64,000 bases of DNA from positions 158,053,973-158,117,972 of the forward strand of contig NC_133389.1 in assembly GCF_047511655.1 (NCBI RefSeq). The letters run 5' to 3'. Shown here piece by piece: positions 35,431 to 48,513 of the stretch. Origin of the DNA: Castor canadensis. Its lineage: Eukaryota > Chordata > Mammalia > Rodentia > Castoridae. A program made the translations under genes and the position numbers. The notes below the pieces were generated by a model. It did not search any database and was not told the origin of the DNA. It saw only the letters and a program-made list of their open reading frames with translations. Position 1 is the stretch's first letter. Every line of letters starts with the position of its first letter.

Positions 35431-35984
35431 TAAGGGATATGGTCATGGACTATGGTAAAAAGAGTCCAAGGAAGAAAGAGAGATGATATAATAAATGACC
35501 ATTTAGCAAATAAAGAGGAGAAATATAAATGTGTTTATGTTTTCCTTAAGTAGTAGAAAATGAAATAATAAGTTCAGAGGTATATTTAAAATAATAAGAG
35601 AGGGCAGAGAGGAGAAAGACAGACTTTTCTGCATAAACCATATTTTGTAGGCTTTAAATTGGGGCTGAATTAGTTTCCTGACTGCTGTAGTAAATTTCAC
35701 AGTAGAAAGGCTGGAGGCCTTTCAAGGTTTTGCCAGGCTATCTATCCTGTTCTTTGCAAAGATGGAAAAGTAAAATTAAATGTAAAATGAGTCCTATCAC
35801 TTTAGATCAGCAATGGTAGTGAGCATTCCATAGTCAAAATAACACAGATTGACACTGACAGCCTCTTCCTAGGAATGTGTATCATTAAGGTTAATCTTAG
35901 GCTCAGTATAACAAAAAAGCATCCCTGTCAGTTTTGCTAGGGGTTATATATAGGCTTTTATATTTTGCATTTTAAAAATTTAAT
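35431..35984. other. Sequence between two L1 blocks, unassigned
   Basis: Part may be decayed L1 and part unique. No gene seen. Confidence 0.35.
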
Positions 35985-36615
35985 ACTTTTATGTTTTTCC
36001 TCATATGTGGAATATAGACCCCAAACAAATAAAAGTGATATTATGAAAAACAGATCACGTACAAGAGAAGGAGGGTAAAAGAAAGAAGAAGGTGAATATG
36101 GTTGATGTACTTTCTATACAAGAATGACTACAGAAGTTTTATATCTGTTGAAATCATCATAAGAAGGGCAATAAGGTAGAAAGGAGAAAAATATAGGTGA
36201 GGAACCAATATGGTTTATAATATATATATATAATTATATATTCCATGTTTATACATATATATACATGGAAATGTCACAATGAAACACCCGTATAGGGTTA
36301 AACAAACAAAAATGTCTTTTTTCCAAAAGTGGAAAATAGGAAGGGAAGGGAAAACAGGACCTGCCTGGGGATTGGCACCAGTGGGAAGGGGGAGGATATA
36401 AGGAAAAGGTGTAGGAAGGTGAACGTAGTGGAAATATTATATACTCAAGTATGAAAATGGAAAAATGATATCTTTTGAAACTATTCCAGGGAAGGGGGAG
36501 AGGAGATAAGGGAGAATTATGGTGGGGGTGAATTCAATATGATATACTGTAAGAATTTTTGCAAATGTCAAAATGTACTCTCAGTACAATAATATGATAA
36601 TAAAAAATGTAAAAA
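35985..36615 (+). mobile_element. L1 3' UTR with tail, plus strand
   Basis: 'tttttcctcatatgtggaat' (end of ORF2), 'tgaatatggttgatgtactt', 'gggaagggggaggatataag', 'gtgaattcaatatgatatac' and 'ctcagtacaataatatgata', then A-run (36,609-36,620). This is the complement of the elements at 23.5-24.2 and 44.6-44.8 kb. Confidence 0.8.
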
Positions 36616-39600
36616 AAAAAGGAACTTTAATGCCTTTAGATGGTGAATGCTTACTGGCTCCACTACTATCTATTGCTTTATACCCAGCAATTTCACACAT
36701 TCCTATTATCTTTCTGAGTTCAGAAGGCATAAGCTAACATCTTCTAATATGATTCAAACAAGGTCAAGTTATTGTCTGCAGAAAAGGATATTATAAGTTA
36801 CCTATCCTGCCCCAAATTATTAATTCTCTCCTTTGGTAATTCATGATTCATTCACCACATTCATTTACTTTCACATGATCATTCAGTGTTGCTTACAGCA
36901 GACACTTGAGCAAAAGAGAGGTGGCAATTAGCAATGGAAATGGCAATACAATATAGAGAAGAATAACCACATTAAACTAGTCAATTGTGCTATCTCCTAA
37001 TTTTCACAGTCTCATTTTTCAGACTGAAGTATTTGAAAGCATAATACTGAAAGAGAGCACTGCATCTAAATATGAATTTATGTTCAGCTTTCAACCAACC
37101 TGAAGTACTTTCAAGTATTCAAAACTCTTCAAACTCTTGACATGTATTTATGTGTGTGTGTGTGTGCTGTGCGTGTTATGACAGGCAACCTGCAACCATA
37201 AGATGTATGGTTTCTTTAATGCCCTGAGTTTTTTGATCATTAAACAATTATTTTTGCTGTTCAATGGATATAAAGAAGAAGAAATGGTTTACAGTGTTCT
37301 GTTTGATTGTGGTTACTCTACTTACCAAGTCCTTATTCCATCATTCTACAAAGAGATGTTAAATTCAAATAATGATTTATCTCATATGTGTTTTCTTTGA
37401 CTATATTGTGGTCTTCATCAAACATTGATTATGTGCCTTATCTGTGAGAAAAGTTGTTCATCTTTGTCCTAGAGAGGGACAATAGTATGATGCTAAACTA
37501 GCTTATAGGCTGTAAATTGTTATATTTTTCTCTTAGTGTATGTCTCTATTTATAATTATGTTTATTTTAATCAGTGTATAATTCCTGATTACTATTTAAT
37601 TCTTAGCTGGAGAAAGGTTTGTGGTAGCCCCTCTGCATCATACTTCCTTTATATAGGCCTGTTTTTGGAAAACACACACATTAACATTATTTAGCCAGTT
37701 CACAGATGTTCTCCAGGCCTTACCATGTGCCATGTACTCTAATCTAAGCCAATTAGTAACATTTGTTCTGTCTTCTGACTCAATTTACCTTGGAAATCTC
37801 ATTTAATATAATTTCTACAAGGAAGACTTAAAAATAACAAGGAACTGAAGAAGATTCATAAGGGTTGATGTTTTCTAGGGAAAACTTACAGACTAGTTTC
37901 TTCTGGTACCACATGTAATACCAAAATGGAACCATGTTTCATAGATATTAGCTATCTCTGGGGAAATGTTGAAAAACTCTCATAGGGTTGGGGAAGATCA
38001 TTAATAGCCAGTACTTTTAATAAGAATATGGGGCTTATACATAGAAGCACTGTTGCCTCAGAGTGACATCAGCAAACCTCACTAACTCATTCAGCTTGCT
38101 CTTTCCTTTCTGCAAAGTAGCTGGCTGCTGAGTTAATCCAAGGTTGACCACCTGCTGCAGACGTCAAAAGAAAAAATATTTAGACCTGCAGAGATTCTTC
38201 TGTTTCCAATAATACTCTAATTATGTTATATCTTTGATCTCCTTTTAAAGTTTTACTCCAAGTGATAAGTATAATAATGCTGGACAAAATTGTTTTTAAA
38301 TGTTCCATCAATTCAGAGCTTAGTGTTCCTCCCACGTACCTTAGTGAGATGGGAGTTGTCACTGCCCTCTAATGTCTGAAACATTTCCACTTTTAGGTAA
38401 TTTATACAACAGAGCAAACATTTTATTTAGAAATGGAATAAATATTTTGTTATAAGAAAAATCTTGTTATAAGAAAAACTTATAAACCATTAAGTTAGAT
38501 CATTGGGCAGACACTAATTCCTTTTAAAATGCAAATATAGTACCTTAAAAACACAATATGGAGAGAAATGATTATTTTTAAAAAGTCAGTGTAAACAATT
38601 TTTAGTTGATGCATCATTTCAAAAAAAGATTGTTATTATAGATTAAATGTTTAGCTGAAAATTTTTGATGTGCAGAGGTTCAAAAATATTTGGCTTATGG
38701 CACCATTGTGAAAAAAAGCAAAAATAAACAGTGAAGGATGTCAAAGACACAGGCACTCAGATTTCAGCTTTGGATGCAGAGCCCCATGGCAGGGCTCTGG
38801 GGGCTGCCAAAAAGACTGTGCTGCCAAAGCTTTCACAAGTTCACAATCAGATACAGATGATGCCTTCAGTTTTTTAACTATTCCTGGTACTTTCATTTCT
38901 GAACATAACATCAAGCTTATAAAATGCAAGGTGTTTTGATGAGTTGATACCTTTCTAAGAATTAGTTTTATTTTTCATACTGACCTCTGATGACAGAAGG
39001 CCCAAGTCATTGTACTCATAAGCTCTCAAAGCCCTCTTTGATAATTAACCTTCATGATTGAGTTGGGGTAAGATTTTAAAAGAATGATATAAATGAAGGG
39101 CTTCAAAAAGTTTAAATAAATGAATACATTTTTGAGTGGCTTGGCATAGAAAATGCACAAGTACCCCAAAATACTTTTTGCTAATGCTTTGTTAATATGT
39201 TTCTTCAAAGAATGTGGTGAACCTAATGCTCTAATGAATAAGTCTCAAGTCTTGTTTTAGTATTTCAATCTATTCAGTTAACACTAAACCTCCTTATTCC
39301 CAATGCATTGTCTGATAATGGTATTCATTATTGAAATGTCATTAAAACACACTAGGGATAAGATATATGAGGATAGACTTGAAATCATGTTTGATTAGTA
39401 ATTGAGGAGTCCTCAGAGGCAGCTAATGTTCCTTGGTACCAATAACAGGAAAATGCAGATGTTAGAAATGGAAATATTATACATAAATAAAAATGTTATT
39501 ATTACAATAGATAATAATAAACAGTAGCAGAAAGAAGGCCTTTATTATTAGCCATACAGAGACTCCCTTGTAAGAGCTACTTAAACACTTGCAAATGTAA

Positions 39601-40048
39601 ATACAAATAGAAGTGTACTTGCTTTTGAACTTCTAGCATCAGTATGAATAGTGAGAAGTCATATAAAGGCAATTCATTTTCTCATTCATTTGTGAAAAAC
39701 GTCATGAAATACATATACAGCAAGCAATGCATGTTTAAAATACCATTGCGTCAGCATTTTAAGAAAATGTGATAAAGCTCAATTGTAAAGCAGTGAAAGA
39801 AATGTGAAATAGATTTAGTGTCTCCTAAACTGATATTTTTCAAAGCATAGATTACATATGTGATAAAAGTATGATAATCAGGTAAGAATTCTGATAGGAA
39901 AGCAGTGGATGAAGAATAACCAAATATTTAATTAATATAAAGTCATTCATCCTATTTTTATAATTACTCATTATTTTAAAAGGATCTCAAACTGAAATGA
40001 GTTCATACTTTTAGACTGTATATAGTTCCACAGAAAATGAGAAAAACA
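36616..40048. other. Unique AT-rich sequence, no gene seen
   Basis: Short (TG)n at 37,151-37,166. Frames at 37,203-37,400 (+), 38,741-38,929 (-) and 39,026-39,208 (-) have no recognisable domain. Confidence 0.45.
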
Positions 40049-40122
40049 GGTCTAGGGGTGTAGCTCGATAGTTAAGCATTTGCTTAACATCCTCAGGACC
40101 CCAGTTTGAACTCCAGCACTGT
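40049..40122 (+). mobile_element. ID-type SINE, plus strand
   Basis: 'ggtctaggggtgtagctcga', 'catttgcttaacatcctcag' and 'agtttgaactccagcactg'. Well diverged, with no clear A-tail. Confidence 0.65.
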
Positions 40123-40682
40123 GAACATAGCCCATTACTAGTGATAAAATTGGTAGTAACAGTCTACTGGCAATTTTCTAAATATTACCAAACTATATTG
40201 CAGTACTAAGAACTCAAATAAGAATTACTACCCATCCCCAAGACAAGAGCAAAAATAATCTATAAAAATCTAAGCAAAATTAAAAGGTCAATCTAAGAAA
40301 ACAATAATTTCAGTAGAAATGAGTTAAAGTGACATGCTTTTTTTTTTAACTCCTGACACTGAATACCCTTAGGTGCATCATTTTTCTATCAAAGATATGA
40401 GGAAGAAATTTAAGATGCCTTGTGAATTAGAAAAAAAATATATTGGGTGAATAGCCTTTTTGTGATTCTCTTATATTTTAATATTTTATTTACTCCTACA
40501 TACATATATATTTATGAATATAGCAAGTTTCTCCAAATGCTATATCTGTATTTCAGGACAATAAATAGAAATAAAGACTACAGGTGAAAGTTTACTTAGA
40601 TATTGGAAAAAGTAAGAAATTTGTTATCAAGATATATGGGAAAATAAACACTAATTATGTGAGAGCACAGTGACAGAGAACA
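40123..40682. other. Unique AT-rich sequence, no gene seen
   Basis: No recognisable feature. Confidence 0.5.
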
Positions 40683-40860
40683 TTTTATAACAGATTTGGC
40701 TCATATTAGTTGGGTGTTCTGCCGGTAATTAGCAGCATCACCTTAGGTAATTCAAGTAACCTCTCCTTAGTTTCTTTCTCTACAGAGCGAGGGAGTTGAT
40801 CGAATGATTCGAAAAGTATTTTCCAACTGTAACATTCTACGATTTCACTTTACAACAAGG
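40683..40860 (+). repeat. MIR SINE relic
   Basis: 'taattagcagcatcacctta', 'ggtaattcaagtaacctctc' and 'ccttagtttctttctctaca' follow the MIR core ('...tgaccttgggcaagt...cctcagtttcctcatctgta'). Confidence 0.5.
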
Positions 40861-41142
40861 GGAAGAAAAGGAAGTATTCATAAGTAAGCATTTCAAATGG
40901 GTTATTGAATCTTTTACTGTTATTGAAATACTACCTATTCCTCCCTTCAGTCTTTCACCATGTGTTTTATATATTTAGGTACTCTGATACTGGTGCATCT
41001 ATATTGATGATTGTCGTATCTTCCTGATGAATTGAACTATTCATCATTTTATAATGTCTTTCTTCATCTTTTGTGACCGTTTTGACTTAAATCCTATTTT
41101 GCCTGAAGTACAGAAGATTTGTAGTATTGAAACAGAAGTATT

Positions 41143-41242
41143 AAAGCTAGCTAGTAGAATGGCTCAAGTGGTAGAACACTTGCCTAGCAAGCACAAGACC
41201 CTGAGTTCAAACCCCTGTACCATCAAAAAAAAAAAAAGCTAG
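41143..41242 (+). mobile_element. ID-type SINE with 8-9 bp target duplication
   Basis: ID body at 41,151-41,224 ('gaatggctcaagtggtagaa', 'acttgcctagcaagcacaag', 'ccctgagttcaaacccctgt') with an A-tail of about 13. The flanking direct repeat aaagctag(c) is at 41,143 and 41,235. The best-preserved simple ID copy in the window. The frame 41,054-41,242 overlaps it. Confidence 0.88.
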
Positions 41243-41769
41243 CAAACACAAGCATTGTATAGGTTATAATAATGTGTAAAGGTAATTTCACATAAATATT
41301 TAACATACCGGAAAGGCATTGTTTGTTGGTTGACATGTCCCACTTCTAATTCATAACTGAATGTCCCAGTGCCTAAGTTCTTATTGTAAGAAAGATCATG
41401 AACTTATCTTATGAAGCCATAAACCATCTAATCTAATTCCTCCATTGCACTCATAGGAAGACAGTGAACTATAAAGGTCAAATGGCTATCTGAGAGTAAT
41501 ATTTTAGTTGAAGGAAAATCCAAACTTTAAATTGAACTTTTAAAAACTTCTCTAATAGAAGTGAATTCATTGTACCAATATTTGCTTTTTGCCAATGTAA
41601 TTTTTTCCTCCTACTATTTAATTGGTTCTTCTAATGAAGACTATAATTACAAAGCATGGTTATACTCTCTATTATATGTTATCCTAGATCCTTTTGTTTG
41701 TTTCATACATAGAAAACTTATTTTCCAATAAGGGTCAACAATATTATTCATCTTAATGATTTCATTATA

Positions 41770-42285
41770 ATTAAACTTGAATATGCTTCCCATTGAGGGG
41801 TGGTTCTATGTCTCCTTTCCTTTGAAAGGTTGCCAACGGCTGGATAAGGAAAGAACAGATGAAGTCATGAAAAAGTTATGTAATTCTCTTTTTCTTTCTT
41901 GGGGTTCTCACTCTAAGCATCCAGATACCATGCAGAAGAAAAGACAAAGCAGTAGACACAGAATGACCAAGTATGGGTCACCTGTATGCAAGCGTAGGCA
42001 TACAGGCAGACTGTTCAGCTAGAGTTCCAGCCAATTGGAGCACTAATTGCTATACAATGGAATAAAAGTGTCTTAAGGTGAATCTTTTTCTCTAGCCATG
42101 GAGTCACTCTTACCTTTTAGGTCTTAGCATTTTATGACCCAGGTTTTGAGAGACACAAACCATCCTTGCTGAGCTCTACTCAAATTTCAGACCCACAGAA
42201 TCTGTAGGCATAACAAGATGACTGTTTTTATATCACTAAGTTTTGGAGTGGTTCATTGTGATGGTAGGAAATAATGGTGTTATAC
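41770..42285 (+). mobile_element. MLT1-like MaLR LTR
   Basis: The 3' part is clear: 'cagacccacagaatctgtag', 'gcataacaagatgactgttt' and 'ttatatcactaagttttgga' then 'gtggttcattg' follow the MLT1 3' end. The 5' part ('gaacagatgaagtcatgaaa') fits more weakly. The 81-residue frame at 41,777-42,022 lies inside and is not a gene. Confidence 0.65.
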
Positions 42286-44362
42286 CAGAGGTGGGTTGCT
42301 AAGGTTTTTATTTTTAAGTCTAATATAGGTGGCATCATTTTTAGGTCTAGGAAGAAGCTGCAAAAGCCATGTGCAGATTGTTAGAGTTGGAGAAAAGGAG
42401 ACCTTTATTATGTACAGGAAAAGTTTAATAAAGCTTTTCTGTAGTAAGATGGAAAGCAGAAAATATACATAATGAACTTAACCTGTCTAAGACCACCAAG
42501 TTATGTTAAAGATCTGTCTGATTCCCAGCTGCTTAAAAAATGAGAGCAGAAAGATGAGCTAAAGAAGTAACTTAAAAAACAAAGATCCAGGATTTATCAG
42601 GTTTAAAAATAAAGCTGCTTCTTACTCTTAACCTCAGCAAATGGACAAATGTCTCAAATTACAAAAGGGCCCATACTAAATATAAAATCTAAAAATCACT
42701 AGGGTCTTTTGTTAACCTCTGAAAAAGCTAAGTTGCTCCCCCTAGAAACTTTCAGACAGTCAAGAGTTCTTTTAATAATAATTTTAATGGGCTATAAAGT
42801 AGGGTTTTCAGATTCATGTGTTACTTAATGGCATATAAGATCTTAAATTCATGTCACACAGGAGCCTAAGTTAGTGTTTTTAACTAAAAGAAATTTATTG
42901 TTTCTGTTTTGTAATGGAGTTGCTTACAACTTGATACATAAGAAATCGTAAGTTTTTGAAAGGAACTTGGATAGATAGTGACAAAGATATTATAAAATTA
43001 AGAGATTTTTGCATCCCTACAGTTAAATAAGCAAAAAGTTGGCTGAGGAAATTACTCATCTTTAATTATAGTCTCCTTTTAGGCAAAGAAAGATTGACTC
43101 TGAAGTTAGAAACGAGATCTCAGACAACCTACTCAAGAGTCAATGAGAATAGCTGTAAGGTAGGGCTGAACTCTAGTTGACTAATTGGCAATGTTCTCCA
43201 TAATCCTCTGCCAGAACAATGACTGAATGGGCTGTGACATCTCTAGGATCCTACCCAGCTTTAAGCAGTTCCAAGAGGATAAGCCATCTACTCCACTGAT
43301 TAGTTTTGTTGTTTTCTCATCCCCATATTGATACAGCAGGAGCATTTCCCTTCTTGCTAGGGTGCCTGTTGCTCCCCTTAGTAGTGTCCCAATAAGCCTC
43401 ATACAGTTAAAAATTAATTAGAGGCTTTCCTAGAAATTTGAGACACTACAATGTGTTCGTACTTTGAAAACTAAAATGACTATGAAAAATACATGAGCAT
43501 GATTTTCTTTAGCAATAATAAATTTGCATTGATTGTTTTTCTTCCTGAACTTGGGATTCTCCTAACAAAATATCAAACTATTATGAAGAATTTTCAAAAC
43601 TTTCTTTATACAGCATTTTGAAGCATTAAAACTTCGGTGTAGAGAGGTTGTTAAATAGGACTAAAGTGAACCTATTCTCAACCTACTCAAATCGCTAGAG
43701 GTTTTGGGTTAGTTCCTTAGTTATGGAGCCTGGCCTTACTGCAATCATGTACAGGAACAGAGTGTTTTATCATGTGAATCATAGACTCAATTCAAATGTT
43801 GTTATCTAGCTTAGGTAAACACCATGTGTAATTTATAAAGGTAATTATTAATTTGTTTTAAAATAGTACAATTCTTTAGAGCAACAGGTCGAGATAAGCA
43901 CAATTTTCCTGTAATAAAAGCAGTAAACTCCCAAACCAATTCAGTATAGGATCAGCAAAGGCAGCATCATAAACACAATGATTTTGTACTTCAAATATAA
44001 TAATAATCTTAAGATAATTTGAGTACTTTCCTAGTGTCTTATAAACAATTACTATGCCCCATACTACATTCATATGCAAATAAAAACTTGTTTGTATTAT
44101 CAAACAGGTAAATTGTATGGCTGTTTTCAGGACACACTATGTTACATAATGCTCTCCAAAGAGCAGTATATTCATTGGAAATTGCAGTAGCTTTGTTGTT
44201 AAAAAGTTTGGGAATAAAATTGTTTGAGAGAAGCCTACTATATGAGTAAGGACCCCTTTGGTTGTAAAGTATACACATATAAACATACATATGTATGTAT
44301 GTTTGTATGAATTTGTACATGTGGTGTATATATGCTTAAATTTATTCAACATACTTTTGTGG
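42286..44362. other. Unique AT-rich sequence, no gene seen
   Basis: Frames at 43,181-43,402 (-), 43,876-44,103 (-) and 44,039-44,352 (-) have no recognisable domain. 44,281-44,305 is a short CATA/TATG palindromic stretch. Confidence 0.45.
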
Positions 44363-44435
44363 TGCTAGGGATTCCACTCAGGTTCGCATAAATGGTAGGC
44401 AAATACTCTACTACTGAGCTTTATCCAAAGCCCTT
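44363..44435 (-). mobile_element. ID-type SINE, minus strand, diverged
   Basis: 'gtgctagggattccactcag', 'ggtaggcaaatactctacta' and 'ctgagctttatccaaagccc'. Confidence 0.6.
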
Positions 44436-44584
44436 AACACACATTTTTAAAAGACTTAAAAAAGAACCAAACCAGTTTCCCCAAATAGGATAATATTATC
44501 TGACATATTGTGTGAGTACAGTCTATTAATAACATTGAGATGATATGGTTCAGTTTATTAAGAGGAAGATATCCTGCCCCTACA

Positions 44585-44594
44585 TTGTTGATTC

Positions 44595-44625
<31 letters not shown>

Positions 44626-44807
44626 ATTGTTGTACTAAGGGTACATTGTGACATTTACAAATTTTCTTACAATATACGATAGTTGAATTCACGTCCTCCA
44701 TCATTCTCCTTTATCCCTCTCCTCCCATTCCTGGAATAATTTCAACATGTCTCATTTTTTTCATTTTCTCACATTAGTACATAATATTTCTACCATATTC
44801 AGCTTCC
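44585..44807 (-). mobile_element. L1 3' end, 5'-truncated, minus strand
   Basis: Reverse L1 3' UTR of the 23.5-kb subfamily: 'attgttgtactaagggtaca', 'gatagttgaattcacgtcct', 'ccatcattctcctttatccc' and 'cattcctggaataatttcaa'. The tail region has become a TTA microsatellite (44,598-44,624). Confidence 0.8.
44598..44624. repeat. (TTA)n microsatellite
   Basis: About nine TTA units derived from the L1 tail. Confidence 0.95.
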
Positions 44808-45891
44808 AAGAACATGAGGCTGTTTCAGGATGTCTTAAGACAGAAGAATGGCAATGACGATCCATGGGTAGGAAAAAATACTACAATGATCAGGACAGGA
44901 GCTCACATTGAGCAAATGAAACTTCTATTGAAAAGCTGTGTTGGCTATAGCCATCAGAGTTTCCACCTAGATTTGAGTACTGTTAGTAATTCATTATACG
45001 TATACTTCTTTTTTCTGTGAGTGAATATGGATATATATACATATATATATAATCATATATGAAATATCTACTACTAAGTATATCATATTTTGTAGTTCAT
45101 AACTTTTCTTTTAACAAGATGTTATGAATAGTTTTTATTCTCTTAGCTATTCCTCAATGATTTTTACATAGTATTTTATCAAAAGAACACAATATGTTCT
45201 ACTTAATCACTTCCTCATTGCTGAACAGGTGTTGGATATTTCTATTATGAACAGTGTTACCAGGTAGCTTTTCCATAAATGTGGCTAAACCTCTTTGTGA
45301 GCTATAGTCATTGCCCATCACTGTAGTTTATGCATAAGCTACAAATGAGGTACTGGTGAAAAAAGACATAATAGGAATTATATTTGCATTTGGATAAAAA
45401 CTTTTGAGAAATAAATCATGTTGGCACTCATGACACTTGATAACATATGGCAGATAATGGTAGGTACCAACCTAGCAGTCTTCCTTACATTCTTTAGAAA
45501 ATAACCATAAGTTATAGCTCAGTTGTTTTTTATCACTCTTGTTCCACTTAGAGTGATGGAAAATATTCTGGCTGATGATCTGTAAGCAACAATATTTTGG
45601 TTAAGTCTAGGAATGTTGCTTGAAATGAAAGGGTGCTTAAACTTCTTTCTCTCTCCATTTAGCTTCCAGGCACATGGATTCTCTATGTAGTGAACTCTGA
45701 CATTCACCTCAATAATGAGGACAAGAACCAGGTCCTTAGAAGGATGGAGTAGTAAGTTAGGTGGCTGAGTCTTGGACAAGTTTTGTAGCTTCCATAGCAA
45801 TCCAAACTGTCCTTCTGTGAACTTCTTTTAGGTAAAAGAAAAACCAAACTTCAATCTTGCTTAATCAGATGTTATTTGGAGTCTCTCTGTG
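44808..45891. other. Unique AT-rich sequence, no gene seen
   Basis: The 93-residue minus frame at 45,519-45,800 has no recognisable domain. Confidence 0.45.
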
Positions 45892-46290
45892 TATTAGTTT
45901 TCAAGGCTGGCCATAACAAAATATCATAGGTTGGGTGGATTAAGCAGGAATTAGTTTTCTCACTGTTGTGGAGGCTGGAAAAGAACGATCAGGTGTGAAC
46001 ACTTTGGTTTCTCTTGAGTCCTCAGTCCTTGTTTGACGGCTGCCTCTGTCTTCACATGGACTTTTTTTCTTTTCGAAGGCATATCATTTTTCCTCTTCTT
46101 ACAAAGACAGCAGTCAGTCTAGTAGGGTAGACTCTAACCCTATTTGTAATCTAGTGAGAACATTTAAAGAGATACGAATAAGGAGCAATGAAGTTGATGA
46201 ATAGATTGATTTCTATTTACTTCTCTCTGTGAGCTCTGCCACAGCTTCTTAATACCAGCCTGTAGATACAAACTGGCCATTAGGACAAAC
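45892..46290 (-). mobile_element. MaLR/MER-type LTR, minus strand
   Basis: 'ttcaaggctggccataacaa', 'aatatcataggttgggtgga', 'tttctcactgttgtggaggc', 'ctgcctctgtcttcacatgg' and 'cctatttgtaatctagtgag' are in the order of the reverse strand of the LTR type seen at 5.4 kb. The right limit is uncertain. Confidence 0.6.
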
Positions 46291-47122
46291 CTTCGTATTC
46301 TAAGTGGGAAGGAAATAAATACTTCTTAACTTTCTAAACAGTACACAGTGAAGAGCCTGAAGAGGAAGCCAAGGAATCAAAGTTGTTGTACACCTAATTA
46401 AGAAAGCAGTGTAAGGAAGACATCAGATATAAGACTATGTAAAAATAGTATTTAAATTTTTTAAAAGGACAAATGGATTGGATTGAAGGATAAAATTTTG
46501 AAGGAGTAAAGGTGTTTTAAAGATGGTTAAAAAAAGAAAAGGAAAAAATAAGGGTATGGTGCAATTTGAGAAACAATATGGAAGACCTACTTGTGAATGT
46601 TCTTCCAGGGCCTTTTAAGGGCTGGGGGTAAAAAAAACCAAATTGCAGTCTCTTACCTAAGAAAATTATAACCTGCTATCACTTAACATTCATTGTGGTG
46701 TTAATCCAATGCTCAGCTTGTGCCAGATTTTCTATCCCTTTTCTGACTCCCTCAAATGCCAGGTATTACAGAAATTTAGGGGCTCTGAGGAGTTTATTAT
46801 CTGTATGTGCCATTGACAGGGAGATTGGCAAGTTGTTTAATTTGAAAATTATATAAAATAAAGTACAGCAAAACAAATTCCAGAAATATGACAGAATTAT
46901 AATAGCAACATTTTCTGAATGAATATAGGAAACAAAAAGCCCTAGGGTTTGGTATTTTGAGATATAGATATTTATAAACATGCATACTGATCAGAAAATG
47001 AATATTATATCACCTGTCTCTTCCCTGCCAATCTCATTAGACTTATTTGCAGCAGAAAGCACTCATATCATCAAACTTTTCTGAAAGAAAAGTGTTTAAG
47101 TCAAACAAAACAAAAATAAAAT
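46291..47122. other. Unique AT-rich sequence, no gene seen
   Basis: No recognisable repeat; overlapping minus frames at 46,766-46,985 are unremarkable. Confidence 0.45.
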
Positions 47123-47133
47123 CTTAATTTCTT

Positions 47134-47593
47134 TTTTTCTCTTATTCATATGTACATACATTGTTTGGGTCATTTCTCCCCCTGACCCCCACCCACTCCC
47201 TCCCCCCATCCCCCTCACTTCCATGCAGAACCTGTTCTGCTCTTTTCTCCAATTTTGTTGAAGAGAAGACATAAGCAACAATAAGAAAGACAAAGCATTT
47301 TTGCTAGTGGAGATAAGGATAGCTATACAGAGATTCCTAGCATTGCTTCCATGCACAAGTGTATTACAACCCGAATTGATTCATCTCTACCTGACCTCTT
47401 CACTACTTCCTGGTCACCTTCCCATATTGACCTCTGTCATTTTAAGGTTACTGTATTAGGTCCTCTGCAGTGGGGTCATCAGATACTTTCAAGTTTTGGG
47501 TTTTCTACCTATCCCCATTTCTCCCATATGTGCTCTCCCCCTAGCATGTGACACATACCTTACTAACATTACTGCCTTTGCCCTAGATCTAAA
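47134..47593 (-). mobile_element. L1 3' UTR with G-rich tract
   Basis: Lies between the ORF2 stop (tca, plus 47,594-47,596) and the tail. A C-rich plus-strand stretch at 47,176-47,222 (G-rich on the L1 strand) is the polypurine region typical of L1 3' UTRs. The same blocks, in opposite orientation, occur at 48.39-48.45 and 59.25-59.30 kb. Confidence 0.8.
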
Positions 47594-47873
47594 TCATGTG
47601 AGGGAGAACATACAATTTTTGGTTTTCTGAGCCTGGCTAACTTTGCTCAGTATGATGTTCTCCAGTTCCATCCATTTACTTGCGAATGATAAGATTTCAT
47701 TCTTCTTCAAGGCTGAGCAAAATTCCATTGTGTATAAATACCACATTTTCTTAATCCATTCGTCAGTAGTGGGGAATCTTGGTTGTTTCCATAACTTGGC
47801 TATTGTGAATAGTGCTGCAATAAACATGGGTGTGCAGGTGCCTCTGGAGTAACCTGTGTCACATTCCTTTGAG
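47594..47873 (-). pseudogene. L1 ORF2 C-terminal fragment
   Basis: The conceptual minus-strand product ends with the L1 ORF2 C-terminal region: CTPMFIAALFTIAKLWKQ, WIKKMWYLYTMEF and WMELENIILSKVSQ motifs. ORF2 is the L1 endonuclease/reverse transcriptase; this end follows the Cys-rich domain. The open frame continues artificially to 48,001 through the nested LTR and L1, giving a chimeric 135-residue frame of no biological meaning. The rest of ORF2 resumes at 48,822. Confidence 0.88.
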
Positions 47874-47945
47874 TATATCTGTCCCGTCCTGCAGGACACA
47901 TCAGCGTGGGTAGCGAACCTAGAAGGGGAAGAATGAAGGGACAAG

Positions 47946-48513
47946 ATTCTGAGTGAGGTTAGCCTGGTCCAAAAGACCAAAAATCGTATGTTCTCCCTCA
48001 TATGTGGACATTAGATCAAGGGCAAACACAACAAGGGGATTGGACTATGAGCACATGATAAAAGCGAGAGCACACAAGGGAGGGGTGAGGATAGGTAAGA
48101 CACCTAAAAAACTAGCTAGCATTTGTTGCCCTTAACGCAGAGAAACTAAAGCAGATACCTTAAAGCAACTGAGGCCAATAGGAAAAGGGGAACAGGTACT
48201 AGAGAGAAGGTTAGATCAAAAAGAATTAACCTAGAAGGTAACACCCACGCACAGGAAATCAATGTGAGTCAATGCCCTGTATAGTTATCCTTAACTCAAC
48301 CAGCAAAACCCCTTGTTCCTTCCTATTATTGCTTATACTCTCTCTACAACAAAATTAGAGATAAGGGCAAAATAGTTTCTGCTGGGTATTGGGGGGGGGG
48401 AGCGGGAGGGGGTGGAGTGGGTGGTAAGGGAGAGGGTGGGGGCAGGGGGGAGAAATGAACCAAGCCTTGTATGCACATATGAATAATAAAAGAAAAATGA
48501 AAAAAAAAAAAAG
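47946..48513 (+). mobile_element. 5'-truncated L1 3' end inserted in the LTR
   Basis: Starts in the last codons of ORF2 ('ttctgagtgaggttagcctg', 'atgttctccctcatatgtgg'), runs through the 3' UTR ('aaagcgagagcacacaaggg', 'ccttcctattattgcttata', G-rich tract at about 48,391-48,452) and ends with 'aataataaaag' and an A-tail. The LTR sequence is continuous across it, with at most a 4-bp ambiguous duplication (aaga). The G-rich shadow frames at 48,333-48,573 are not genes. Confidence 0.9.
48391..48452 (+). other. G-rich tract with G-quadruplex potential
   Basis: Many runs of three or more G (a 9-10 G run, then ggg-aggggg-ggg-agggtgggggcagggggg) within about 60 bp in the L1 3' UTR. Such polypurine tracts in L1 3' UTRs are known G-quadruplex formers; here it is a sequence-based inference. 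Confidence 0.7.

Noticed and set aside
38741..38929. 62-residue minus frame in a slightly GC-richer patch
   Set aside because: Considered as a retropseudogene fragment, but no family is recognised, and there is no tail or flanking duplication.
41777..42022. 81-residue plus frame
   Set aside because: Lies within an MLT1-like LTR and has no domain.
47594..48001. 135-residue open frame, minus strand
   Set aside because: A chimera of the L1 ORF2 end, the solo LTR and the antisense of the nested L1. Only the C-terminal part is real ORF2 sequence.
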